Below, piece by piece: positions 46,301 through 53,559 of a stretch of DNA of 64,000 bases. The translations under genes were made by a program, and so were the position numbers. The notes beneath the pieces were generated by a model. The model saw nothing but the letters and a program-made list of their open reading frames with translations, made no database searches and was not told where the DNA came from. Within the stretch, counting starts at the first letter, position 1; each line of letters begins with the position of its first letter. The stretch is taken from the NCBI GenBank assembly GCA_012522855.1, contig JAAYJQ010000002.1:135607-199606 (forward strand). Direction: 5' to 3'. The stretch comes from Bacteroidales bacterium (GTDB lineage: Bacteria > Bacteroidota > Bacteroidia > Bacteroidales > UBA932).

Positions 46301-47607
46301 CTGCCGAATGGAAGGAGGTGCATGCGCGGGTCTTCGGTCCGGAATTCGCGACCCATCACTACGACAAGAAGTGCTTTGAAGAAATCTACAAGGTTCCGGA
46401 CGAGGAGATCTGGTCGGTCCGGAAAGCCTTGAAAGCACGCTTGATCCGGGTCGTGAAGGAACGGATCGGCAATCCCGCTCTCTGCAACCACTACTCGCCG
46501 AGCCAGATTGTCTCCATCAAGGACAACCTGCGCGATGACGTGCTGACCATCGGTTTCGCCCGGCGGTTCGCTACCTACAAGCGGGCGACGCTGCTCTTCA
46601 GCGATCTGGACAGGCTGGAGGCGATCGTGAACAATCCGGAGCGTCCGGTCCAGTTCCTCTTCGCCGGCAAGGCTCATCCCGCCGACAAGGCAGGGCAGGA
46701 TCTCATCAAGCAAATCATTGAGATATCCAAGCAGGATCGCTTTATCGGCAAGATTGTTTTCCTGCCCGGCTATGACATTTCCTTCGCCAAGCGGCTGGTT
46801 CAGGGCGTGGATGTTTGGATGAACACTCCGACCCGTCCGCAGGAGGCTTCCGGTACCTCGGGAGAGAAGGCTTCCATGAACGGGGTCATGCACTTTTCCG
46901 TTTTGGATGGCTGGTGGGTGGAAGGCTACAAAGAAGGCGCGGGCTGGTGTCTTCCGCAGGAACGCTCCTACGACGATCAAGGCTACCAGAACGAACTCGA
47001 CGCGGCGACCATCTACACGATTATCGAAAACGAGATCGCGCCGGACTACTATGATGTGGACGAGCGCACCCGTTTGTCGGCGAAGTGGATTGAATACATC
47101 AAGAACACGGTGGCCCGAGTCGCCTGCAATTTCACGACCAACCGCATGTTGAACGACTATTGCGACCAGTACTATGTGCCCCAGGCGGAACGGGCAGGAC
47201 AGATCATCTCCGATGATTTCCGGCTTGCCCGACGGATCGCCTACTGGAAGACTCGTGTGCGGAGGGCATGGAAAAACATCGAGGTGATTTCCCAAACCCA
47301 ACCGGATGCCTCCTATGTGCTGTCTCCGAAAAACGACCTGGATGTGGAGGTTGTCCTGAATCTGGGCGACCTCTCTCCTGAGGACATCGGAGTGGAGATG
47401 TTGTTTGCCGCTTCCGATCGAAAGCGGCAGTTGTACATTCAGGACAAGTGTGAATTCAAGGTCGTTGAATCCAATGACGGGATCGTCCGCTATCAGGCTT
47501 CCATCCTTCCTGAACGGGCGGGTATGTACCAGGTGGCGATCCGAATGTATGCCAAGAGTCCTTTGCTTGCTCACCGGCAGGATTTCGGACTTGTAAAATG
47601 GTTATAG
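43369..47607 (+). CDS. Fusion of eukaryotic-type glycogen synthase (GT3) and alpha-glucan phosphorylase (GT35)
   Basis: The 1412-residue protein carries opposite activities on one chain. Residues ~1-555 match GT3 glycogen synthase: [62 protein letters not shown] and [18 protein letters not shown]. Residues ~575-1412 match GT35 phosphorylase: [69 protein letters not shown] and [12 protein letters not shown]. The PLP-binding Lys1167 lies in [14 protein letters not shown]. No stop or frameshift separates the halves. I believe long synthase-phosphorylase proteins occur in other Bacteroidales, so this is probably a real fusion. It directly abuts the GH57 gene (no gap) and overlaps ribF by 10 bp. 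Confidence 0.9.
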   Translation: [1412 protein letters not shown]

Positions 47608-48482
47608 CGACGGGTTTTTTCGATGGTGTCCACCGGGGACACCGTTTGGTCGTCGAGCAACTTGTCAAGGCGGCGAAGGAGCGTGATGAGCAGAGTCTGG
47701 TCGTCACCTTCCGGCCCCATCCCCGCAATGTCCTGCAGAGCGACGCACGGAATCTCCGTCTGTTGACTTCGCTGGAGGAGAAAAAAGAATTGCTGAAAGG
47801 ACTGGGCGTGGACCGGATTGAGGTCTTGCCCTTCACCAAGGCGTTCAGCCGTCTTTCGACGGAAGCCTACCTCCGGGACTATCTCATCGGACGGTTCGGC
47901 GGGAAAGCCATCCTGATCGGCTATGACAACCGGATGGGAAGCGACCTGCTCACGCCGGACCAGATTGAGCCCCTTGCCCGCAGTCTGGGACTGGATGTCA
48001 TCCGGACGAAGCCGGTGAACGCCGATACTTCTCTCGCCATCAGTTCCACCAAGATCCGGGCCCTGCTCGCCAGGGGGGATGTGACGGCTGCCGCCGAGAT
48101 GCTGGGGTACGCGTACACCTTGCACGGGGTCGTGGTTGCCGGCAATCAGTTCGGCCGCACGATCGGTTTTCCCACCGCCAACATGCAATTGTACGAACCC
48201 CTCAAGCAGCTTCCCGGAAACGGGGCCTACCAGGTGGAGGCGGAGACGGTCGGACTCAGATTGAAGGGCATGTGCAACATCGGAATCCGCCCCACGGTTT
48301 CCGACGCGAAGGCTCTGACGATCGAGACGAATTTGTTTGATTTCGACGAGGACATTTACGGCCTGGACTTGAAAGTTCATTTCCTGCGCAAAATCCGCGA
48401 TGAACGGAAGTTCGCGACCGTGGAAGAACTGAAGACTCAGCTGGAAGCGGACCGAGAATTTTGTCGGAGCGTGGAAATCTGA
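47598..48482 (+). CDS. ribF: Bifunctional riboflavin kinase / FAD synthetase
   Basis: Converts riboflavin to FMN and FMN to FAD. The N-terminal nucleotidyltransferase domain starts with GFFDGVHRGHRLVV (HxGH-type) and has FRPHPRNVL, GYDNRMGSD and ISSTKIRALLARGDV. The C-terminal riboflavin kinase domain has GRTIGFPTANMQL, GAYQVEAETVG and MCNIGIRPTV. The 294-residue length is on the short side but complete. The ATG at 47598 lies inside the last codons of the synthase-phosphorylase gene (10-bp overlap, different frame), so ribF is probably translated from the glycogen transcript by coupling. Confidence 0.94.
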   Translation: MVIATGFFDGVHRGHRLVVEQLVKAAKERDEQSLVVTFRPHPRNVLQSDARNLRLLTSLEEKKELLKGLGVDRIEVLPFTKAFSRLSTEAYLRDYLIGRFGGKAILIGYDNRMGSDLLTPDQIEPLARSLGLDVIRTKPVNADTSLAISSTKIRALLARGDVTAAAEMLGYAYTLHGVVVAGNQFGRTIGFPTANMQLYEPLKQLPGNGAYQVEAETVGLRLKGMCNIGIRPTVSDAKALTIETNLFDFDEDIYGLDLKVHFLRKIRDERKFATVEELKTQLEADREFCRSVEI

Positions 48483-48522
48483 GGAATATTTCTTACATTT
48501 ATCCGAAAGAACAACGATTGTC

Positions 48523-48870
48523 ATGGAACTGGATTTCGGTACGATCATTACTCTTATCATTTTAGCGGTCGGCGCGGTCTTGTCGGTTGCCGGCAAATCG
48601 AAGAAACCGAATCCTCTTCCTGAGCAGTGGCCGGAGATTCTTGAGGAAGATACCGTATTCGAAGAAGGAACTCCGGAGACGCGGCGTGAGGGAGCGGGTC
48701 TCCCGTCGCCTTCCGCCCCGGTTCCGGTTTCCGCTCACGAAGCTCCTGTTCAGCCCGCTGGAACGGATGTGCACGCCCCTGCCGTGCAGGAGAAAAAGAA
48801 GCTGCGTATCGACAAGCGGAACCTGATCCTCTATTCGGAAATTATGAAACCGAAATTCGATGGACAGTAG
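48523..48870 (+). CDS. Small single-span membrane protein, unknown function
   Basis: A 115-residue protein with one N-terminal hydrophobic helix (TIITLIILAVGAVLSVAG). A short basic stretch (KSKKP), a Pro/Ala/Glu-rich disordered middle and a charged C-terminus (KKKLRIDKRNLILYSEIMKPKF) follow. I recognise no domain. The LILYSEIMKPKF ending resembles the end of small Bacteroidales hypothetical proteins found in this position, which suggests a conserved binding tail. It lies 40 bp after ribF and 109 bp before greA. Confidence 0.7.
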   Translation: MELDFGTIITLIILAVGAVLSVAGKSKKPNPLPEQWPEILEEDTVFEEGTPETRREGAGLPSPSAPVPVSAHEAPVQPAGTDVHAPAVQEKKKLRIDKRNLILYSEIMKPKFDGQ

Positions 48871-48894
48871 CACTGTTTTTTGAATATTTTTATC

Positions 48895-48902
48895 TATATT
48901 TG
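48895..48902 (+). promoter_or_regulatory. Probable -7 element of a greA promoter
   Basis: TATATTTG matches TAnnTTTG exactly. At the expected -33 distance the sequence is ACTG rather than TTTG; a TTTG at 48879 is too close (12 bp). If used, transcription starts near 48908, just before the leader hairpin. Confidence 0.5.
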
Positions 48903-48913
48903 CTTAATAAACA

Positions 48914-48951
48914 GGGTTCTGTCGGAAAAGGGCAGAACTCCGTTATTTTTT
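48914..48951 (+). terminator. Terminator-like hairpin in the greA leader (possible attenuator)
   Basis: GGGTTCTGT (48914-48922) pairs with GCAGAACTC (48932-48940) as a 9-bp stem with two G-T pairs and a 9-nt loop. TTATTTTTT follows at 48943-48951. It lies downstream of the probable greA promoter and 29 bp before the greA ATG, so it could either end upstream transcripts or attenuate greA itself. Confidence 0.6.
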
Positions 48952-48979
48952 ACGAACAGAAAGAATAAAACGTTCAACT

Positions 48980-49450
48980 ATGGCGGATATTCATTACATG
49001 ACCCAGGAAGGGTTAGAAAAATTGAGAAAGGAACTGTCGGACGCGATCGCGCGGCGCCCCGAGATTTCGGCGGCGATCGCGGAGGCGCGCGAGAAGGGCG
49101 ACCTCTCCGAAAACGCTGAATACGATGCGGCTCGCGAAGCGCAGGGGCTGCTGGAACTGAAGATCGTCCGTCTGAAAGATCTCATCGCGAACGCGAAGGT
49201 CATTGACGAATCGCAAGTCGGGACCGACAAGGTGCAGTTGATGAACAAGGTCAAGGTGCGGAACCTCTCCAATGATGCAGTGATGGAGTTTATGATCGTG
49301 GGGGAGACGGAGGCTGATTTTACGCAGGGAAGGCTGGCCGCCACGACGCCGATCGCAAAGGCGCTGCTCGGTCATTCCAAGGGAGAAACCGTCGAGGCGC
49401 ATGCGCCTTCGGGGATCATCAAATTTAAGATTTTGGATATCACACTCTAA
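48980..49450 (+). CDS. greA: Transcription elongation factor GreA
   Basis: Rescues backtracked RNA polymerase by stimulating transcript cleavage. The 156-residue protein has the N-terminal coiled coil (MTQEGLEKLRKELSDAIARRPEISAAIAEAREKGDLSENAEYDAAREAQG), where the conserved acidic tip residues lie in DLSENAEYDAA. The C-terminal FKBP-like domain (ATTPIAKALLGHSKGETVEAHAPSG) is also typical. Length is standard. A terminator-like hairpin sits in its leader. The HIT gene starts 13 bp after its stop. Confidence 0.97.
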   Translation: MADIHYMTQEGLEKLRKELSDAIARRPEISAAIAEAREKGDLSENAEYDAAREAQGLLELKIVRLKDLIANAKVIDESQVGTDKVQLMNKVKVRNLSNDAVMEFMIVGETEADFTQGRLAATTPIAKALLGHSKGETVEAHAPSGIIKFKILDITL

Positions 49451-49463
49451 GTCCGGCAAAACG

Positions 49464-49868
49464 ATGGCAACGATTTTTACAAAAATTGCTCAGGGGGAGA
49501 TCCCCTCTTTCAAAGTCGCGGAAGACGACTCTTTCTATGCTTTTCTGGACATCAGTCCGTTGGCGAAGGGACATACCCTGGTTATCCCGAAGCAGGTGGA
49601 AGAGGACTACATATTTCATCTCGACGAGAAGACGTACGAGGGACTCTGGGCGTTTGCCCGCAAGGTGGCGCTTGCGCTCAAGACTGTCGTTCCCTGCAAG
49701 CGCATCGGTGTCTGTGTGCTGGGCATGGAGGTGCCCCACACCCACATTCATCTGGTTCCCTTGCAGAATGAAACCGACTTGGATTTCCGGAAAGAACGGA
49801 TCAAACTCAGCCCGGAAGAGAATCAAGCGATCGCCGATGCTGTCCTGAATGAATTCAAGAAACTGTAG
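49464..49868 (+). CDS. HIT-family nucleotide-binding hydrolase
   Basis: A small histidine-triad protein (134 residues from the ATG at 49464; an earlier in-frame ATG overlaps greA and adds non-family sequence). The N-terminus IFTKIAQGEIPSFKVAEDDSFYAFLDISPLAKGHTLVIPK and the triad HTHIHLVP (from His92) are characteristic. Such proteins hydrolyse AMP-lysine, ADP-ribose or dinucleoside-polyphosphate type substrates; the exact one is unknown. It follows greA closely, a common Bacteroidota pairing, and ends 4 bp before the next ATG. Confidence 0.94.
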   Translation: MATIFTKIAQGEIPSFKVAEDDSFYAFLDISPLAKGHTLVIPKQVEEDYIFHLDEKTYEGLWAFARKVALALKTVVPCKRIGVCVLGMEVPHTHIHLVPLQNETDLDFRKERIKLSPEENQAIADAVLNEFKKL

Positions 49869-49872
49869 GACC

Positions 49873-50982
49873 ATGAAAAACCAAGTTTACCTCCCGGCCC
49901 TTGCTGCCTTTTGCATCGGAGCGGCAGCCTGTTCTCCGAAAGCCGAGGTTAAAGGAATGCTGACCGGCGCCCCCGATACCCAGATCGTCGTGAAGCAGCT
50001 CACGACCTCTTCCGACGATGTCATCGACACGATCAAGACCGCTTCGGACGGATCCTACTCCTATCGGCTGGAAGTCCGGGAAGGCGAACCCGAATTTGTC
50101 TATTTCTACAAAGGGGAGACGAAACTCGCTTCCCTGCTGCTCGAAAAGGGGGATCGGGTGAAGGTGGTTTCCGATACACTCGGCAACTATTCTGTCGAAG
50201 GATCCGGGGAAAGCCTCAAACTCCAGCAGATCGAAAGGGATTTCAGTGATTTCATGCAGCGTTTCGGGGATGCGCTGGAGGCGGGGGACAATCCTTCCGC
50301 TTCCCGACAGTACATCGAGTATTATCGTTCCCGGGTCATATATGTGATGGAGAACCGGAAATCCATCACGACCATCCCGGTGCTGTACCAAAAGATCAAT
50401 CCGGATTTCCCGGTATTCAGCCAGTCCACGGACGCGATTCATTTCAAGAACGCCTATGATTCGCTCCTGACCGTTTATCCGGCTTCCCGCTATGTCAAGG
50501 CTTTGGGTCAGGAAGCGGACCGCAGATTCAGACTTTTGAACCTGAGTCAGCGCATCAGCGAGGCGCCCGAAATGTCCTATCCCGAATTGGAACTTCCTTC
50601 GATCGACGGATCCAAGGTGCGTCTCGGCAGCTTGGATGCGAAGGTGATTCTGGTCTACTTCTGGAGTGCCGCCGATGCCGCGCAAAAAATGTTCAACCAA
50701 GATGTGCTCCTTCCGGTGTACAACGCCTATCATCCCAAGGGATTTGAAATCTATGCGGTTTCCCTGGACACCGACAAGGGAACTTGGGCCAGTGCCGTGA
50801 ACAACCAGAAACTCCCGTGGATCAACGTCTGTGACGGTCTGGGCCCTGCTTCACGCGCGGCGGTCCTGTACAATATCGGCAACCAACTTCCCGTGTCGTT
50901 CATGATCGTGGACGGCTCGCTCGTCGACGCAACCATCCAAGGAGAGGCATCTCTTCGGAAGTTCTTGGATTCCAATCTGTAG
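49873..50982 (+). CDS. Thioredoxin-fold lipoprotein lacking the CXXC motif (DUF4369 / TlpA-like)
   Basis: The ATG at 49873 gives a lipoprotein signal with lipobox GAAAC (Cys20); 369 residues. The N-terminal part (GMLTGAPDTQIVVKQL...DTIKTASDGSYSYRLEV) resembles the DUF4369 beta-domain common in Bacteroidota TlpA proteins. The C-terminal ~140 residues follow AhpC/TSA-thioredoxin topology: LPSIDGSKVRLGSLDAKVILVYFWSAADAAQ, then GFEIYAVSLD, then a PVSFMIVDG cis-Pro loop. Where a CXXC is expected the sequence is WSAAD (264-268), so disulfide chemistry is not expected. It may be a structural or chaperone derivative. Its stop is only 6 bp from the stop of the convergent GT2 gene. Confidence 0.82.
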   Translation: MKNQVYLPALAAFCIGAAACSPKAEVKGMLTGAPDTQIVVKQLTTSSDDVIDTIKTASDGSYSYRLEVREGEPEFVYFYKGETKLASLLLEKGDRVKVVSDTLGNYSVEGSGESLKLQQIERDFSDFMQRFGDALEAGDNPSASRQYIEYYRSRVIYVMENRKSITTIPVLYQKINPDFPVFSQSTDAIHFKNAYDSLLTVYPASRYVKALGQEADRRFRLLNLSQRISEAPEMSYPELELPSIDGSKVRLGSLDAKVILVYFWSAADAAQKMFNQDVLLPVYNAYHPKGFEIYAVSLDTDKGTWASAVNNQKLPWINVCDGLGPASRAAVLYNIGNQLPVSFMIVDGSLVDATIQGEASLRKFLDSNL

Positions 50983-50988
50983 GGTGGG

Positions 50989-51663
50989 TCAGGACCGTTT
51001 CGGCCCGAGTCTCGCCCGTAGAATCGCAGCGTAGTCCCGGAATTCCTGCTCTCGTCGGGTTCTCCCGAAGTTGGCGGTGTGCACGCGGCGTTCGGCGGAG
51101 ACGAAATTCAGTTTCCGGATTTTCAAGCCGTGCTGTTTCATTTTGTATTCCCAGTCGATTCGCTCTCCGGCTTGGAGCGTAGCGGGGAAATCTCCGATCC
51201 GGTCAAAAATTGCCTTGCGCATTAGGACCGCGCCCGTGAACAGTCCGAAGTAGGGTTCCGCCTTGAGAGCCATTTCTTTTCTTTGCGCGTCGGTCAGTTC
51301 CGGAGAGAAGAAATCCTGTACCTTCGCCTCGACCGCAGCGATGCTCTCGTCTTCTGCAAGGGCTTCGTATAGGGTTTGCAGGGCGTTTTCCCGCAGGCGG
51401 TCGTCATGGTCGTGAAACAGAATGTACGAGCCGCGCGCGGCATGGAGACCGGTGTTCTTGGCGGCGACCGGCCCGCAGGATCGCTCGTGCCGCAGCACAG
51501 TGCAGCCGTGCTTTTCCGCCAGGGCGCCGGTGGCGTCCTCCGAACCGTCATCCACCACGATGACTTCGACGTTCATGCCTTGCCGCTCGATGCAAGCAAG
51601 GGCTTCTTCCAGATAGTTCGCTCCGTTTTTTACCGGGATGATGATGGAAATTAAAGCATTCAT
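50989..51663 (-). CDS. GT2-family glycosyltransferase
   Basis: A 224-residue inverting GT-A glycosyltransferase. SIIIPVKNGANYLEEALACI is the nucleotide-binding opening, VEVIVVDDGSEDAT follows, and FHDHDDRL takes the place of the metal-binding DxD. No transmembrane segment is seen, so it is probably a peripheral membrane or cytosolic enzyme adding one sugar to a lipid- or protein-linked acceptor. It is the last gene of the flippase-to-GT operon and overlaps its upstream neighbour by 4 bp (ATGA). Donor and acceptor cannot be predicted. Confidence 0.9.
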   Translation of the reverse strand: MNALISIIIPVKNGANYLEEALACIERQGMNVEVIVVDDGSEDATGALAEKHGCTVLRHERSCGPVAAKNTGLHAARGSYILFHDHDDRLRENALQTLYEALAEDESIAAVEAKVQDFFSPELTDAQRKEMALKAEPYFGLFTGAVLMRKAIFDRIGDFPATLQAGERIDWEYKMKQHGLKIRKLNFVSAERRVHTANFGRTRREQEFRDYAAILRARLGPKRS

Positions 51664-52634
51664 GTCCGTTGTCTCATTCTGTGCCGCAGAAAATTCATAG
51701 AAATGTCAGGATGGCACCGGGAGCGGAACGCGTCGTAGTCCGGAGTGTTCTGCATCAGATCCAGCAGGAACCATTCCAAGTCGTTGTAGATTTCCCGGTT
51801 CCGGCGGGCGATGTCTGCGATTTCCGTCAGGTAGGCCTTCACGAAGTTGAATTTGACTTCGCTGTCGAGGACGAGTGATTCGATGAAAAAAAGCTTGACC
51901 CCGTCCAGCGGAATCTGTTTCTCCTGCAGGAAGAGATACAGCAGCCTGAAATTCTCGATATAGTGGAAGCCCTTCTCTCGTTGGTGGGCGACCGAATCCG
52001 CCCGTTGGAGATAATGGTAGTACGGCCCCTTGAACACGAAGATCTCGGGTAGCAGCAGGTCGCCGGCTCCGGTGAAGTAAATGTCTTCGCCCCCGCCTTT
52101 CACCGGCGGGAAACGGAGGAAATGCCGCTGCAGGAACGACCGCCGGTACAACCGGGCCCAGATAATGGGCGGCAACAGCCGCTGGATCTTCGCCGAAGGC
52201 TCGAATCGGCCTTCGGAAGAAAAATTGTCAAAGGAACTGAAAGCGCGCTTCCCCGTGTCCGGATATTCCTGGACATAGCTTGTGTTCATGAGGATGTCGG
52301 CATGCAGGGCGTCCGACCGCTCGACCATCGCTTCGAGATAGTCTTTGTCCAGCCAGTCATCGGAGTCGATGAAATAGATATATTCCCCGATGGCATTGTC
52401 CAGGGCGAAGTTTCTGGCGGCGGAGACACCCCGGCAATCTTGCCAGTCAGTGAGTCGGATGCGGGCGTCTTCCCGGGCGGCCTGGCGGAGCAGTTCGGGA
52501 GAACGGTCCGTCGAGCCGTCGTTTACGCACAGGATTTCGATGTCGCTGAGGGTCTGCCCCCGGACGCTTTCGAGGCATTTTTCGAGGTAGTCCGCTGTGT
52601 TGTGGACGGGGATGAGGACGGAAACCTTAGTCAT
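51660..52634 (-). CDS. GT2-family glycosyltransferase
   Basis: A 324-residue GT-A enzyme with VSVLIPVHNTADYLEKCLESV, IEILCVNDGSTDRS, the AARNFALDNAIGEYIYFIDSDDWLD metal site, and a putative catalytic-base segment GGEDIYFTG. The last ~100 residues are helical and acceptor-specific (HYLQRADSVAHQREKGFHYIENFRLLYLFL). It resembles the GT2 at 53522 and probably arose by duplication. It overlaps the GT8 gene by 8 bp and the next GT2 by 4 bp, so the genes are translationally coupled. Confidence 0.9.
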   Translation of the reverse strand: MTKVSVLIPVHNTADYLEKCLESVRGQTLSDIEILCVNDGSTDRSPELLRQAAREDARIRLTDWQDCRGVSAARNFALDNAIGEYIYFIDSDDWLDKDYLEAMVERSDALHADILMNTSYVQEYPDTGKRAFSSFDNFSSEGRFEPSAKIQRLLPPIIWARLYRRSFLQRHFLRFPPVKGGGEDIYFTGAGDLLLPEIFVFKGPYYHYLQRADSVAHQREKGFHYIENFRLLYLFLQEKQIPLDGVKLFFIESLVLDSEVKFNFVKAYLTEIADIARRNREIYNDLEWFLLDLMQNTPDYDAFRSRCHPDISMNFLRHRMRQRT

Positions 52635-53559
52635 GGTTCGATTTGTTGATTTTCATGAGACTGCGGTAGCGGGTGATCTTTTCCATCTTTTCGTAGGTCT
52701 CCCGTGTCCGGACGGGGGTCGTGTTGTCCCCGCGTGCGGCGAGGGCATCGAACCGCTGTTTCAATTCGGGGAAGAAGGGGGTCATGCCGGTGAAGCGCCA
52801 CCAGTCCTCGAAATGCCGGATGCGCTCTCCGACCGCGTCGTAGCGAGAAAGCCAGGGTTTCCGGAGCCAGCAGAAATGCCGGATCACGATGTCCGTCCCG
52901 TCCCCGAGAAGGCTGTTGTATCTCCGGTCAAGTACTTTGAAATGTCCCTGAAATACCTTGTTGATGACATCTTGATCAGCACATTCCAACTTCTCACGAT
53001 ACTTTCTTTCGACTTCCAGGCATTTTTCCGAATAGCCTCCCGCGCGCCATTTTCGGCAGTCGAGCAGCAGGACGCCGCAATTGGCATAGTTGCAGTCCGT
53101 GTCCACTTCGAGATTCTTTTTGAAGGCCTGGTAGGCGACCCTGGGTTCGGACTCCTCGTCCAGCGCGGCGGCAAACGGACAGCCGTCCAGCGGCTGTTCC
53201 CAGAGTTCTTCGATGTCGCCGAGGGCGATGATGTCCACATCCATGATCAGAGCTTTCTCTGTCTCGGGATAGAGTTCCGGAAACACCATCCGGACGTAGG
53301 TGGAGGGGGTCATGCGCGGCAGGGACAGATACGGAATCTTGTAGAGACGGGAGAGATCCCAAGTATGGTAGTCGATGCTGAAACGGGGGAAATCTTTCCG
53401 CATCCGTTCGATCTTCTCGCGGTTCCCGGGGAGAATGCCCTTCCCGAACACATGGAAATCGATCCATGCCTGGGTGTGGCTGCACACGCTGGCGATCATG
53501 GTCGCCATGTAGGGGGAATAGTTATCCTCGCAGATCAGATAAACGGGGATGTGTTTCAT
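52627..53559 (-). CDS. GT8-family glycosyltransferase
   Basis: A 310-residue retaining GT-A enzyme. The ATG at 53559 (MKHIPVYLICEDNYSPYMATMIASV) is the family start; the longer frame to 53718 is readthrough inside the preceding gene. Landmarks are ALIMDVDIIALGDIEELWEQ (DxD), NCGVLLLDCRKWR and ADQDVINKVFQGHFKVLDRRYN. These match LPS glucosyl/galactosyltransferases (RfaJ-like) and related GT8 proteins. It starts inside the 3' end of the upstream GT2 (38-bp overlap). It probably adds glucose or galactose to a surface glycan; this is inferred from the family. Confidence 0.92.
   Translation of the reverse strand: MKHIPVYLICEDNYSPYMATMIASVCSHTQAWIDFHVFGKGILPGNREKIERMRKDFPRFSIDYHTWDLSRLYKIPYLSLPRMTPSTYVRMVFPELYPETEKALIMDVDIIALGDIEELWEQPLDGCPFAAALDEESEPRVAYQAFKKNLEVDTDCNYANCGVLLLDCRKWRAGGYSEKCLEVERKYREKLECADQDVINKVFQGHFKVLDRRYNSLLGDGTDIVIRHFCWLRKPWLSRYDAVGERIRHFEDWWRFTGMTPFFPELKQRFDALAARGDNTTPVRTRETYEKMEKITRYRSLMKINKSNHD

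Noticed and set aside
45934..47574. 546-codon open frame on the - strand
   Set aside because: Antisense shadow of the phosphorylase half of the fusion gene.
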